From positions 1,240,001 through 1,304,000 of the forward strand of contig NZ_CP165734.1 in the NCBI RefSeq assembly GCF_041200145.1: a stretch of 64,000 nucleotides of DNA, read 5' to 3'. The position numbers and the translations under genes are program-made. Below are positions 35,756 to 44,765 of this stretch, in pieces. Source of the stretch: Bradyrhizobium sp. LLZ17 (GTDB taxonomy: Bacteria; Pseudomonadota; Alphaproteobacteria; Rhizobiales; Xanthobacteraceae). The notes under the pieces were generated by a model, which saw only the letters and a program-made list of their open reading frames with translations, did no database searches and was not told the origin of the DNA. Position 1 is the stretch's first letter. Each line of letters starts with the position of its first letter.

Positions 35756-36838
35756 ATGGAAGCTGAGCTGATCGACCGGATCTACGAGTGCGGCTTCGTG
35801 CCGGAGCTCTGGCCGCAAGTCTTACGAGATACTTCGAAAATATCCGAATCCGCTGGCGGCTCCCTGTTCGTCACCAATCCCGAAGTGACGGCCTGGACGG
35901 CTTCGAAAAACACTCGCGACATAGCTGGCCGCTTCGTCGCCGACGGCTGGTATTGGCGCGGTCGGGTTATGTCGCTCATTCATAAAAGCCGCCATCCGGG
36001 CTTCCTTCGCGAAGTTGATCTGTTTTTGCCAGGCGAACTGGATGAGGAACCGATTTTTCGCGACAGCTGGCGCAAGATGGGCCTTGGCTGGGGTGCGGCG
36101 ACAGCTTTTGCGCTACCGACTGGCGAGACCCTTGCGATCGTCTTGTCTCGCACCATCGCCCAGGGGCCTGCCGACGCTGCCACCATTCAAAGGCTCGATA
36201 TGCTGCGACCGCATCTCGCCCGCACGGCTGTGATGGCGGCACGCTTGCACCTCGAGCGCGCGCAGGCCGCAAGCCAGGCACTGGCGGCGCTTGGTCTAGC
36301 GGCGCTGGTGCTGGACGAGGCCGGCAAAGTCCTCGCCGCCAATGCTTTGGTCGAAGGCATGGCCAATCTCGTGCATTGGCGGTCGGCCGACCGGGTGACG
36401 CTGAAAGATCGTCGCGCCGACGAAATGCTCACGGAGGCGCTGGCGCGAATCGCGCTGAACGACAATGGCGGTGTTCGTTCGTTTCCGGTCCGGGATGCGG
36501 TCACAGATGCCTTGATGGTCGGTCACGTCGTGCCGATTCGCTATTCCGCGCGCGATATCTTCGCCCGCAGCACCGCCGTGTTCGTCCTGATGCCGGTCGC
36601 CGCGCCAACCTCGCCGCCGGTGGAGCTGGTGATGTCGCTGTTCGATCTCACGCCGGCCGAAGCCCGTGTCGCCCGGGGCCTTGCGGCCGGGAAAACGGTG
36701 GATGACCTCGCTGGCGACAACGGCGTGTCGCCGAACACCGTTCGTGTGCAAGTTCGTGGCGTGCTGGAGAAAACAGGCTGCCAGCGCCAAACCGACGTTG
36801 TCGCCTTGCTCGGCGGGATTTCCCCGATTCGCGGCTAA
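35756..36838 (+). CDS. LuxR-family transcriptional regulator
   Basis: 360 residues. The C-terminal 65 residues form the LuxR helix-turn-helix: FDLTPAEARVARGLAAGKTV, then DLAGDNGVSPNTVRVQVRGV and LEKTGCQRQTDVV. The long N-terminal region (about 1-280) may contain a PAS-like sensor (LDEAGKVLAANALVEGM). No acyl-homoserine-lactone binding residues are evident, so it is unlikely to be a quorum-sensing receptor. Regulators of this shape are numerous in Bradyrhizobium. Target genes are unknown. Confidence 0.9.
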   Translation: MEAELIDRIYECGFVPELWPQVLRDTSKISESAGGSLFVTNPEVTAWTASKNTRDIAGRFVADGWYWRGRVMSLIHKSRHPGFLREVDLFLPGELDEEPIFRDSWRKMGLGWGAATAFALPTGETLAIVLSRTIAQGPADAATIQRLDMLRPHLARTAVMAARLHLERAQAASQALAALGLAALVLDEAGKVLAANALVEGMANLVHWRSADRVTLKDRRADEMLTEALARIALNDNGGVRSFPVRDAVTDALMVGHVVPIRYSARDIFARSTAVFVLMPVAAPTSPPVELVMSLFDLTPAEARVARGLAAGKTVDDLAGDNGVSPNTVRVQVRGVLEKTGCQRQTDVVALLGGISPIRG

Positions 36839-36977
36839 CGCCCGCCGGCAACCGAATTGTCGGACCCATAATTAGAATTGATGATGAAGGCAAGACAACC
36901 GCCGCCTACCAATCTGCCCAGGCAGAGTCGGGCATTTTCGACGCAGCCATTGAAAGCGCTGTGGTTGGAGACGGGCC

Positions 36978-37367
36978 ATGCTGCCGGAAAACCTCGACTT
37001 CCTGACCTTGACCTACGGGTTTTTCAACATGCTGCGGTTGATGTCCTACGCGCCGCAATTGGTTTTGCTCGCCCAGGACAGGAGCGGCGCTAAAGCCATA
37101 TCGGTTTCAAGTTGGCTGATCTGGACCGGGGCGAACTTGACCACCGCGGTTTATGCTTGGGTCCGGCTCGCCGATGTCCCGCTTTCACTACTCAACGCCT
37201 TCAATACCGGCTGTTGCGCTACGATGCTGGCATTGTTGATCTACAAGCGGACGAAGGCGGGGCTGGACTGCAGCAGAACTGACATAGGTGGCGCGCCTAG
37301 CCGGTGCCTGCATCGACCGTTTCGGCGCTCGCCTGTTTTAAACCCGAGTGGCCTAAGCCGATTTTGA
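36978..37367 (+). CDS. PQ-loop/SemiSWEET-like small membrane protein
   Basis: 129 residues with three helices in the first 92 residues. The first helix carries SYAPQLVLLAQ, the PQ motif of SemiSWEET/MtN3 sugar transporters, and ISVSSWLIWTGANLTTAVYA is the usual second helix. SemiSWEETs work as dimers, passing sugars across the inner membrane. The 35-residue polar tail after KRTKAG is not part of the family and may result from a lost stop codon. Start at 36978; weak ribosome site. Confidence 0.72.
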   Translation: MLPENLDFLTLTYGFFNMLRLMSYAPQLVLLAQDRSGAKAISVSSWLIWTGANLTTAVYAWVRLADVPLSLLNAFNTGCCATMLALLIYKRTKAGLDCSRTDIGGAPSRCLHRPFRRSPVLNPSGLSRF

Positions 37368-37487
37368 GGGTGGCCCAGCTTGGCGTTCGTGTGTGACGTG
37401 CCTCACGACGGTCGCCTTGAAGCTCAGTGTATCCATTTGATCACGGCTGGCGGGAATTGTCCCTCCTCCGACGAACAGGAGAGAGAC

Positions 37488-37667
37488 ATGCATAACGACA
37501 TTCGCGAACTGAACACCGGCGAACTCGATTCCGTCACCGGTGGTGATTTTGGCATCTTCGAGTGCATCGCGCTCGGCGTGGCCGGAAACGCGGTCTATGA
37601 GTTCATGAAATCGCATCAGGGGGTTTCGGACGCAATCAACTACATCAAGCAGCAGGCCGGCAAATAA
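37488..37667 (+). CDS. Double-glycine-leader peptide (bacteriocin-type precursor)
   Basis: 59 residues from ATG 37488, with AGGAGAGA just before it. The leader MHNDIRELNTGELDSVTGG has the pattern of peptides cleaved after Gly-Gly by C39-peptidase ABC exporters (acidic and hydrophobic residues at alternate places, then VTGG). The predicted core begins DFGIFECIALGVAGNAVYEF and has one Cys and a glycine-containing hydrophobic helix. No exporter or modification gene is adjacent. It could be a microcin or an unmodified signalling peptide. Confidence 0.72.
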   Translation: MHNDIRELNTGELDSVTGGDFGIFECIALGVAGNAVYEFMKSHQGVSDAINYIKQQAGK

Positions 37668-37676
37668 TTGAGATCA

Positions 37677-37700
37677 GAGGCCGCCTCAGTGGGCGGCCTC
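37677..37700 (+). terminator. Hairpin after the double-glycine peptide gene
   Basis: GAGGCCGCC (37677-37685) pairs with GGCGGCCTC (37692-37700), 9 bases after the stop codon. It is followed by ATTGATTG, a weak T-tract. Probable terminator of the peptide gene. Confidence 0.55.
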
Positions 37701-37744
37701 ATTGATTGCAGACCTTTGCCGTCGTCCTACGCATTGACGCTCGC

Positions 37745-39193
37745 TCAGGTTCGCCCGCGCCACCACCTCAAAAAGGACCTGTCTTGCTCCGGTCCGGTCG
37801 GCTGCGTTTTGGGATGCACTGAAATGTGCCTGGCGCTCAGCAGAGCGGCAATGTCGGCGGGGGCGAACTTCCCGGTTGCCACCATCTCGTCCGTCTTGAA
37901 CTCGTCCACGACGAATGGCTTGCCCGCTTGCCTGCACACCAGCTTGACCGTGCAGGCGACGTTTCCGGGGATCGCTGCCACGGTGTTCGCTTCGCTCAGC
38001 ACGTTGCGTTCGCTTGCGTAGAGCGAGTCGCGGAACTCAGGGCTGAGGGCAACAAGAGCGGCCTCCTGCCGATCGCTCAGGATCAGCCTGAGCAGAAGAG
38101 CTGCGACCATCGCGTCCCGGCAACGATCCGGACCGATCCGTCTCGCAACATAGCTCGCCTGCATGCGGTTGAAAGCGACGCCGAGGCCGATCGCCAGGGC
38201 GAAAATCAAATCGAACTCGGCATTGCCGAAAATGCCGTGGCCCAACCATTGGGTGATGCAAGCGGCAAGCCCGATGCTGATGTACAACGCGGTAAACCTC
38301 GCGGGCATCGAGCGGGGGTCGAAGATCGCCCATGCGGCCCAGATCAGAAGGGCCAGCGCCGACCATTGTAGATGGCCTATGTTCGCCACCACGTTCGACC
38401 ACGCGTATTGCCGGGTCGCCAGCAAATCAGGGATGAAGTCGGGCCCGAAGATCGCGACACATGCGAGAAGCCCGGCAATAGTCGCCAGGCCGCTCAGGAA
38501 TGTCGCCCTGACCGCATCGCGGTTCGAAGAGATGAAAAGCCAGCAGATCGCCGTTAGCGGGACACCGACAATGTTGTGCTTCCAGAATCCCGCGACGACC
38601 ATGAGCAGCAGCGCGGGCACCGGAGACCGCTTCTGCTGGCAGAGCCGAAGGAAATACACGAGCCCCGCGCCCATGATCGCGAGGCCGGCAAGCTGCGGAT
38701 CGTTCGCGCCGACGTAGATAGTCGAGTTGCGCGCCATGATCGCGACATACCAAAGCGCCGCAACAGCGCCGCCGAGGCGGCCCAGCGTCAGGATCCGGAC
38801 CGAAAGGAATACCTCAAACGCCAGCGCCGCCAGGGCCAGCTGCGAGAGCGCGCGCCCCACAAACAAATTGTCCATATCCAGCAGCTTGCCAAGCGCGCCG
38901 ATCGCGTAGAACGAGAGCGGCGGGTAGTTATTGCCGGCAAGGCTATCTGGCCCGGGGTACATCGGCCGCCACGCAGCCGCCGCGTCCTGCCAATAGGCGT
39001 TCCACGACTCCGTCGGCCAGATCTCAATCAAGAACTGCGCGCGCCAAATCGGCCAGGCGAGGAAGTAGCCGGCAGCGAGCGACAACAGCACAAGGTAAAC
39101 AATCGCGCGGCTGTCCACGCGCGACAATGGTCGCGTTTCCGCGACCGCAATCGAGATAACCAAAAGGAGCCCTCGCCCAGACCCGTAAAACAA
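37745..39193 (-). CDS. Polytopic membrane protein, glycosyltransferase-C-like
   Basis: 482 residues with about ten hydrophobic helices. The first periplasmic loop contains WPTESWNAYWQDAAAAWRPM and NNYPPLSFYAIGALG, reminiscent of GT-C mannosyl- or arabinosyltransferases that use lipid-linked sugars, but the Asp/Glu catalytic motif cannot be assigned with certainty. The last 110 residues form a soluble domain with two Cys (GNVACTVKLVCRQAG). Function unknown; a role in cell-surface glycosylation is possible. Confidence 0.6.
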   Translation of the reverse strand: MFYGSGRGLLLVISIAVAETRPLSRVDSRAIVYLVLLSLAAGYFLAWPIWRAQFLIEIWPTESWNAYWQDAAAAWRPMYPGPDSLAGNNYPPLSFYAIGALGKLLDMDNLFVGRALSQLALAALAFEVFLSVRILTLGRLGGAVAALWYVAIMARNSTIYVGANDPQLAGLAIMGAGLVYFLRLCQQKRSPVPALLLMVVAGFWKHNIVGVPLTAICWLFISSNRDAVRATFLSGLATIAGLLACVAIFGPDFIPDLLATRQYAWSNVVANIGHLQWSALALLIWAAWAIFDPRSMPARFTALYISIGLAACITQWLGHGIFGNAEFDLIFALAIGLGVAFNRMQASYVARRIGPDRCRDAMVAALLLRLILSDRQEAALVALSPEFRDSLYASERNVLSEANTVAAIPGNVACTVKLVCRQAGKPFVVDEFKTDEMVATGKFAPADIAALLSARHISVHPKTQPTGPEQDRSFLRWWRGRT

Positions 39194-39322
39194 TGGGCGG
39201 AAGCATGCAGGGCGGATGGCGGCGACGCAATCGGGTAAATCCCGGTGCTGGGAATATGGTAAGATAATGCCGGCAGGGAGCTGCCGACCCGGCCTATTCC
39301 GCTTCCGATCCCGGCGGCGGGC

Positions 39323-39547
39323 TCATTCTGCCGCGCGCAGACCTTGCTCTGTCGGCTCATAGCGCTGGCCGTGCTGTTCGAGCCAGCCGCCTTCGACCAT
39401 CTTCCGCGCCATCGCCATCGTACATATCCGCTGGTTGCCGCCCGGATGGTAGAGGCCGTCGCCGCGCTGGATCAGGAAGCCGTAGACACGGGCCAGCCGT
39501 AGCGGCTTGATCATCCCGGGAAAGAGAATGATGGATTTGCTCGTCAT
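39323..39547 (-). CDS. Small hypothetical protein
   Basis: 74 residues, starting MTSKSIILFPGMIKPLRLAR. Contains GNQRICTMAMARKMVEGGWL followed by YEPTEQGLRAAE, which looks like a winged-helix end (a helix, then a beta hairpin with an EPTEQG turn). It may be a small DNA-binding or regulatory protein. No close family recognised. Confidence 0.55.
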   Translation of the reverse strand: MTSKSIILFPGMIKPLRLARVYGFLIQRGDGLYHPGGNQRICTMAMARKMVEGGWLEQHGQRYEPTEQGLRAAE

Positions 39548-39621
39548 TGCCCGCTCCCAAACGCCGGCACAATCAATCGTTCCAGAGTGTGTTGGGCGGA
39601 TCTATCGGCAGGGTCGGAACT

Positions 39622-39899
39622 TCACGGGCGCCGCCACTTCCGCGTAAACGGCACCGCTCGATCTGGCATGTCATGCCAGTTCGGAACGACGTTGGAGGCG
39701 CCTGCGCCGCAGGCCTGGCAGACCATGGAGCGCGCGACCTGTGCCCATGGCCGTCCTTGTGGCAGTGCGTCGAGACGGACGTCGACCATGCGGGCGCAGC
39801 CATTGCACTGGAGTTACAAGTGACGTGGCCGTCTGCGATCCAGTCGGCAGGAGTGCCGAGCGGGAAGCGGACCGACGATCCGCTGGCGCGATGCTGCAT
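39622..39899 (-). pseudogene. Small zinc-ribbon protein, frameshifted
   Basis: From ATG 39899 the frame reads to ADWIADGHVT, then a shift near 39825 leads to LQCNGCARMVDVRLDALPQG and MVCQACGAGASNVVPNWHDM, ending at 39622. CxxC pairs (QCNGC and CQAC) would bind one zinc. Short zinc-ribbon proteins of this type, often ending in HDMPDRAVPF, occur in several copies in Bradyrhizobium. One or two bases are needed to join the halves. Confidence 0.6.
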
Positions 39900-39968
39900 G
39901 CCACCATTGAAGGGGCTTCCCAGCAGATCGCAAATTATCCATTGCTGGGAGGCGCAAGCGACTGCGGG

Positions 39969-40190
39969 CTACCGCCGGTCGTGGCTGTGGACAAGCCTCT
40001 TGGCGGACCTCTTGGCGGAGCGGCTCGATTTCAGAACGATCGTATCGACCCTCCGACACGGCAGGCACCTGTAGGCATACACGGGGGGCAGGTTTACAAT
40101 CTCTGGCAGCGTCGCAAGGTAGTCCATCGGGCTCCTGCATTTGCTGCAAATGAGGATTGGTGGGTTACCCTGCTCGTCGGCGCGCGTCAT
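39969..40190 (-). CDS. Small zinc-ribbon-like protein
   Basis: 73 residues, MTRADEQGNPPILICSKCRS at the start, then YAYRCLPCRRVDTIVL. Two CxxC pairs 26 residues apart would bind one zinc ion. The tail is basic (SSRSAKRSAKRLVHSHDRR). It sits upstream of the related frameshifted gene at 39622-39899 and may share a transcript with it. Function unknown. Confidence 0.62.
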   Translation of the reverse strand: MTRADEQGNPPILICSKCRSPMDYLATLPEIVNLPPVYAYRCLPCRRVDTIVLKSSRSAKRSAKRLVHSHDRR

Positions 40191-40365
40191 CCAAGTCCGT
40201 CCGGAAGCCCCGCAGGGTAGTTCCAGTTGGACGGCCGCGCATCTCCGGTGGAGTACCGGGTGCTATCGGAATTCGGAATCCTGCGTGGCTTGGCTTTCGA
40301 CACCGCTCGCGCTGATGCGAGCTGATGCCGGCGCCCTTCCCTTCACCGATGCCGTTTCGGCGGCC

Positions 40366-40402
40366 GAAAAAGAAAACGCGGCGCCCCTGGGGAGCGCCGC
40401 GC
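40366..40402 (-). terminator. Rho-independent terminator of the gene at 40426-40800
   Basis: CGCGGCGC (40378-40385) and GCGCCGCG (40395-40402) form an 8-base GC stem. On the minus strand it is followed by TTTTCTTTTTC. It lies 24 bases after the stop of the minus-strand gene. Confidence 0.85.
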
Positions 40403-40425
40403 GAAATCTTCCGCTGTGCCTTGGC

Positions 40426-40800
40426 TCAGTACCCGCAGGAGGCGCAGCCCGTGGCCACCGGGGCGTAATAGGAATACCCCGGCGAGACCATCTCGACGCG
40501 CTGGCGCGTGGCGTATTGCGGCGGGATGCGCTCGTACTGGACGCTCGGCGGCGCCACCATCACGGTCTGCGGGACCATCACGGTGCGATACTGCGCCGGC
40601 GCACGATGGGCGATTGTGGCGCCGGGCGACACCATCACGGTCTCGTCGACGGTGCGGTATTGCGGCTGCACATATTGCTGCTGATAGCAGGTCGTGCACG
40701 GCGGCGGCGTGTAGCAATTGTAGCAGCCGGCGGAAGCCGCGCCCGTCATCGACATCGCGGCGACGGCCGTTGAGAAAACGACAGCAAGAGTACGAGACAT
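40426..40800 (-). CDS. Secreted Cys/Tyr/Val-rich repeat protein
   Basis: 124 residues. The first 24 residues are a signal peptide (SMTGAASA). A Cys-rich start (GCYNCYTPPPCTTCYQQQY) is followed by imperfect repeats of the type QYRTV-x(2-5)-VMV-x-PG/P, and the end is ATGCASCGY. Such proteins are frequent in Bradyrhizobiaceae and are likely exported structural or adhesive proteins of unknown role. It has its own terminator. Confidence 0.7.
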   Translation of the reverse strand: MSRTLAVVFSTAVAAMSMTGAASAGCYNCYTPPPCTTCYQQQYVQPQYRTVDETVMVSPGATIAHRAPAQYRTVMVPQTVMVAPPSVQYERIPPQYATRQRVEMVSPGYSYYAPVATGCASCGY

Positions 40801-40970
40801 TGTGGTGGCGCCCCAGTTGCCCGAAATGGATTTGCGAAGGTCGCAGCATTATACGCCGCGAAATCCCAGGCTGCCGAAGTTCGTCGGGGCATCCTTAATG
40901 CGAACGCGAAGCCGCGGACCATCGATAAGGATTCATTGACCATGCATGCCGCGCCAGCGTTGCCGGACGC

Positions 40971-41084
40971 GTAGCCCGGATGGAGCGCAGCGCAATCCGG
41001 GGGCCGATCCTCCGCTCTCGCACTTGCCCCGGATCGCACCAATGGGCGGCGCTTTGCGCCGACCATTGGCTCCATCCAGGCTAC
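40971..41084. repeat. Small palindromic interspersed repeat (MITE/REP-like)
   Basis: The ends are inverted repeats of 16 bases with one mismatch: GTAGCCCGGATGGAGC (40971-40986) and GCTCCATCCAGGCTAC (41069-41084). Inside is a second hairpin, AATGGGCGGCGC-TTT-GCGCCGACCATT. It has no coding capacity. The end sequence GTAGCCCGGATGGAGCGCAG is, to my knowledge, widespread between genes in Bradyrhizobium. It separates two minus-strand genes and may act as a terminator of transcription read from the plus side. Confidence 0.75.
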
Positions 41085-41091
41085 AACCAGT

Positions 41092-42942
41092 CTACTTCAC
41101 GCGCCGCTTCACTTCGCGCACCGCGCCGCGCGCGGCGCTGGTGGTGAGCGCCGCATAGGCCTGCAGCGCGGTCGAAACGTTGCGCTTGCGGTTCTGCGCC
41201 TGCCAGGCGGCATCGCCCTTGGCCTCTTCCGCCGTGCGGCGGCTGGCGAGTTCCTCGTCGGAGACCTCAAGGCTGATGCTGCGGTTCGGAATGTCGATCG
41301 CGATGCGGTCGCCGGTGCGCACGAGGCCGATATTGCCGCCTTCGGCCGCTTCCGGCGACAGATGGCCAATCGACAGGCCAGACGAGCCGCCGGAGAAACG
41401 GCCATCCGTGACGAGCGCGCAGGCTTTGCCGAGCCCCATCGATTTCAGATAGCTGGTCGGATACAGCATCTCCTGCATGCCGGGACCACCGCGCGGGCCT
41501 TCATAGATGATGACCACGACCTCGCCGGCGACGACCTTGCCGCCCAGGATGCCCTCGACTGCTGCGTCCTGGCTTTCGAACACGCGGGCCGGGCCGGAGA
41601 ATTTCAGGATCGAGGCGTCGACCCCGGCGGTCTTCACGATGCAGCCGTCCTGCGCGAGATTGCCGTAGAGCACGGCAAGCCCACCGTCCTTGCTGAAGGC
41701 GTGCTCGAGATTGCGAACCACGCCCTTCTCGCGATCGGTATCGAGCTCGTCGTAGCGGCGCTCCTGGCTGAAGGCCACTTGCGTCGGGATGCCGCCGGGC
41801 GAGGCGCGGAAGAAGGTGCGCACCGCTTCGCTCTTCGAGCGCTTGACGTCCCAGCGCTCCAGCGCGTCGCTCATGGTCGGCGCGTGCACGGTCGACACGG
41901 AGGTGTCGATCAGGCCAGCGCGATCGAGCTCGCCGAGAATGCCCATGATACCGCCGGCGCGATGCACGTCCTCGACATGCACGTCGGCGACTGATGGTGC
42001 GACCTTGCACAGCACGGGCACGCGGCGCGACAGGCGGTCGATGTCGCGCATCGTGAACGCGACCTCGCCTTCATGGGCAGCCGCAAGCAGATGCAGCACC
42101 GTGTTGGTCGAGCCGCCCATCGCAATGTCCAGCGTCATCGCGTTTTCGAACGCCCTGAAGTTCGCGACATTGCGCGGCAGCACCGAGGCATCCTCCTGCT
42201 CGTAGAAGCGGCGCACGATATCGACGATGGTATGGCCGGCCTCGACGAACAGGCGCCTGCGATCGGCATGGGTCGCCACGACCGTGCCGTTGCCGGGCAG
42301 CGCCAGACCCAGCGCCTCGGTGAGGCAGTTCATCGAATTCGCCGTGAACATGCCCGAACAGGAGCCGCAGGTCGGGCACGCCGAGCGCTCGATCACCTTG
42401 ACGTCCTCGTCGCTGACCTTGGAATCGGCCGCCGCCACCATCGCGTCGATGAGGTCGACGGCCTTGGTCTTGCCCTGGAGCTTGACCTTGCCGGCTTCCA
42501 TCGGGCCGCCGGAGACGAACACCGCAGGGATGTTGAGGCGCAGCGCGGCCATCAGCATGCCGGGCGTGATCTTGTCGCAATTGGAGATGCAGACCAGGCC
42601 GTCGGCGCAATGGGCGTTGGCCATGTACTCGACGCTGTCGGCGATCAGCTCGCGCGACGGCAGGCTGTAGAGCATGCCGTCATGGCCCATGGCGATGCCG
42701 TCGTCGACCGCGATGGTGTTGAACTCCTTGGCGACGCCGCCGGCCTGCTCGATCTCGCGGGCGACGAGCTGGCCGAGGTCCTTGAGATGGACGTGGCCGG
42801 GCACGAACTGGGTGAAGGAGTTGACGACCGCGATGATCGGCTTGCCGAAATCGCCGTCCTTCATGCCGGTCGCGCGCCAGAGGCCGCGGGCGCCCGCCAT
42901 GTTGCGGCCGTGGGTGGTGGTGCGGGAGCGATAGGCTGGCAT
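41092..42942 (-). CDS. ilvD: Dihydroxy-acid dehydratase
   Basis: Penultimate step of valine and isoleucine synthesis (and of pantothenate precursors): removes water from 2,3-dihydroxy acids. 616 residues, the usual long form. Iron-sulfur and metal sites are visible: [33 protein letters not shown], plus the substrate loop [12 protein letters not shown] and [20 protein letters not shown] near the C-terminus. Monocistronic, preceded by about 200 bases with no other gene. Confidence 0.97.
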   Translation of the reverse strand: MPAYRSRTTTHGRNMAGARGLWRATGMKDGDFGKPIIAVVNSFTQFVPGHVHLKDLGQLVAREIEQAGGVAKEFNTIAVDDGIAMGHDGMLYSLPSRELIADSVEYMANAHCADGLVCISNCDKITPGMLMAALRLNIPAVFVSGGPMEAGKVKLQGKTKAVDLIDAMVAAADSKVSDEDVKVIERSACPTCGSCSGMFTANSMNCLTEALGLALPGNGTVVATHADRRRLFVEAGHTIVDIVRRFYEQEDASVLPRNVANFRAFENAMTLDIAMGGSTNTVLHLLAAAHEGEVAFTMRDIDRLSRRVPVLCKVAPSVADVHVEDVHRAGGIMGILGELDRAGLIDTSVSTVHAPTMSDALERWDVKRSKSEAVRTFFRASPGGIPTQVAFSQERRYDELDTDREKGVVRNLEHAFSKDGGLAVLYGNLAQDGCIVKTAGVDASILKFSGPARVFESQDAAVEGILGGKVVAGEVVVIIYEGPRGGPGMQEMLYPTSYLKSMGLGKACALVTDGRFSGGSSGLSIGHLSPEAAEGGNIGLVRTGDRIAIDIPNRSISLEVSDEELASRRTAEEAKGDAAWQAQNRKRNVSTALQAYAALTTSAARGAVREVKRRVK

Positions 42943-43151
42943 GGCGTTTCCGTCCTCGGTTTGGCTGGCCGGGCGGGAAATATCGAAGCCGCTCAGGCCT
43001 TTCCGGCCGGATAGCGCACGGGGTGATCAGGCGCAACGGGAACTTGGCCCCGACGGGGCCGGATCGGCCTGTCGCAGGCCTCCCCTGCTCCGGGCGCGGG
43101 CTATGGCGATGTCGGTTGCCAGAACCGGTTCGCACCTGTCCGGATCAGGCG

Positions 43152-44108
43152 TTAGCGCTTTGGCTTTGGATTGGGCTTCGGCTTTGGCTTGGACTTTGGA
43201 TCGGGCAGCACCATTCTGCCCTGAGACTCAGTCTCGCCCCACTTGGCGGACCACGTGATTTCCGAGGCCGAGGATGGCGCGATGCCTGCCGGACCTCGCG
43301 TACCCTGCAATGCAAACAGGGCGCCCTGGGGATCGACGCATCGCGCGATCCAGCAGCCATCGGGCAATTCGATCGGCCCCTGGAGAATCCGTCCGCCGCC
43401 AGCATTCACCTGCTTCGCCGCAGCGCCGATGTCGTCGACGTTGAAGTAATGCAGCCAGCTCGGCTGCGCGACACTCGGAAACTTCGTCAGCATGCCGCCG
43501 ACGGTCTGCCCACCCGCGGAAAACAATTGATACAAATCCGCCGGATCGGTTTGGGCGTCGGCCTTCTGCCAGCCGAACAGCTCCTTGTAGAAATCGAAGA
43601 TCACGGTCCGGTCGGCGGCCAGCAGCTCATGCCAGCCAACGCGTCCCGGCTCGTCCGGCCGGCCCGATTTCCGGTCGCCATATGTGGGTTGCGCGATCAG
43701 CCCGAACGTCGCTTGCTGCGGATCGGCAACGACGGCTATTCGGCCGATATTGGTGTCGGTCGGCGGCACCATGATCGCACCACCGAGACGCCCGATCCGC
43801 GCGGCGATCCCGTCCAGATCGTCGACGGCGACGTAACCCATCCATCTCGGCGTTGCCCCCATCCGCCGCCCCTCTTCCGGCAGATCCATCAATCCGCCGA
43901 CCGGCGCGCTGCCGTTACGAAGCACCGTGTAGGCCAGCTCCGACGTTGACTCGTCCTTCAAAGTCCAGCCGACCACCTTGCGATAAAATGCGCTGGCGGC
44001 CGCGACGTCTGTGGTCAGGAGTTCATACCAAGCGAAGCGCTCTGGCTGATCCACGCCGATCTCTCCGTTCACGCTTCCGTCTTGCGGCACTGCACCAAGC
44101 AGCACCAA
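43152..44108 (-). CDS. Glyoxalase/VOC-superfamily protein with two domains and a Lys-Pro tail
   Basis: 318 residues. Two vicinal-oxygen-chelate domains are clear: FAWYELLTTDVAAASAFYRK near residue 25 and VGWHELLAADRTVIFDFYKE near 158. Each is followed by a GYVAVDD or HYFNVDD strand where a metal ligand usually sits. Function unknown; relatives are annotated only as VOC-family proteins. The C-terminus is an odd Lys-Pro repeat (KSKPKPKPNPKPKR), probably extended and periplasm- or surface-independent since no signal is seen. It is divergent from the RiPP cluster. Confidence 0.85.
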   Translation of the reverse strand: MVLLGAVPQDGSVNGEIGVDQPERFAWYELLTTDVAAASAFYRKVVGWTLKDESTSELAYTVLRNGSAPVGGLMDLPEEGRRMGATPRWMGYVAVDDLDGIAARIGRLGGAIMVPPTDTNIGRIAVVADPQQATFGLIAQPTYGDRKSGRPDEPGRVGWHELLAADRTVIFDFYKELFGWQKADAQTDPADLYQLFSAGGQTVGGMLTKFPSVAQPSWLHYFNVDDIGAAAKQVNAGGGRILQGPIELPDGCWIARCVDPQGALFALQGTRGPAGIAPSSASEITWSAKWGETESQGRMVLPDPKSKPKPKPNPKPKR

Positions 44109-44270
44109 CGCAACGCGCCGATACTGTTCACGAACATGAATGTCATGAAGATGAATGCTTCCTGAGCGTGCGGCACAATGTTTTTGTCCGCATCATTGTT
44201 GCTTGCCTCATTTTCAGGGCGTAGACTTACCGCGGCTGGGATGCTTCTTGCAATGCTCGGAGGTTCGACC

Positions 44271-44690
44271 ATGCGGCAGGCGAAGCAGAGTTCTAAAGCG
44301 AAAAAGCGAGTGACCAAAGTCGCCGTGCCGGCATTCGGAGCCGCAGGGTTGACGTTTTCGCTGGCGGGAAGCGCAATGGCGTCCGCCGTGCCTACCCCCG
44401 ATGTACGGCAATTGCCGAACTTCGGATCGGATCAGGCCATCACCTTCGGCGAAGAGGAAATGGCCGACGTCAGCCTCGCCACGTTCCACCTGTTCGACAA
44501 GGAAGACGTAGCTGGCCGCGTGCAGGTGGCTTACCGTGGATGCGGTGGTTGTCGCGGATGTCGTGGCTGTCGGGGATGCCGGGGCTGCCGATGTGGCGTC
44601 GGTTGCCGAGGCTGCGCCGTTGGCGTGGTGGGATGCGCCGTGGGGTGCGCCGGTTGCTGCGCATCGTGGGGCCGTTGCCGCTGGTGCTAG
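44271..44690 (+). CDS. TOMM-type RiPP precursor peptide with Cys-Gly-Arg core
   Basis: 139 residues from ATG 44271, with GGAGG at 44259-44263. Residues 1-88 are a long leader: a basic start (MRQAKQSSKAKKRVTK), a hydrophobic stretch ending SAMASA near residue 39 that resembles a signal peptide, and EEEMADVSLATFHLFDKED at 61-79, probably the recognition motif. The core from about 89 reads RGCGGCRGCRGCRGCRGCRC and on to the end, with 15 Cys (91, 94, 97, 100, 103, 106, 108, 112, 115, 122, 126, 129, 130, 136, 139). The Cys-x-x repeats are like those of heterocycloanthracin-type precursors, where Cys becomes thiazole. Its two modifying enzymes follow on the same strand. Confidence 0.88.
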   Translation: MRQAKQSSKAKKRVTKVAVPAFGAAGLTFSLAGSAMASAVPTPDVRQLPNFGSDQAITFGEEEMADVSLATFHLFDKEDVAGRVQVAYRGCGGCRGCRGCRGCRGCRCGVGCRGCAVGVVGCAVGCAGCCASWGRCRWC

Positions 44691-44733
44691 ACTCCGGCGC
44701 GTTCCGAATGGCGTGTCGAGAATCCGATAGATC

Positions 44734-44765
44734 ATTGGCCGGCCCCGAGAACGGGTCCGGCCAAT
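44734..44765 (+). promoter_or_regulatory. Stable hairpin between RiPP precursor and its enzymes
   Basis: ATTGGCCGG (44734-44742) pairs perfectly with CCGGCCAAT (44757-44765), 44 bases after the precursor stop and 70 before the cyclodehydratase start. A further CCC/GGG pair can form inside. No strong T-run follows. It may be an attenuator or an mRNA-stabilising element that makes precursor levels higher than enzyme levels. Confidence 0.6.
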
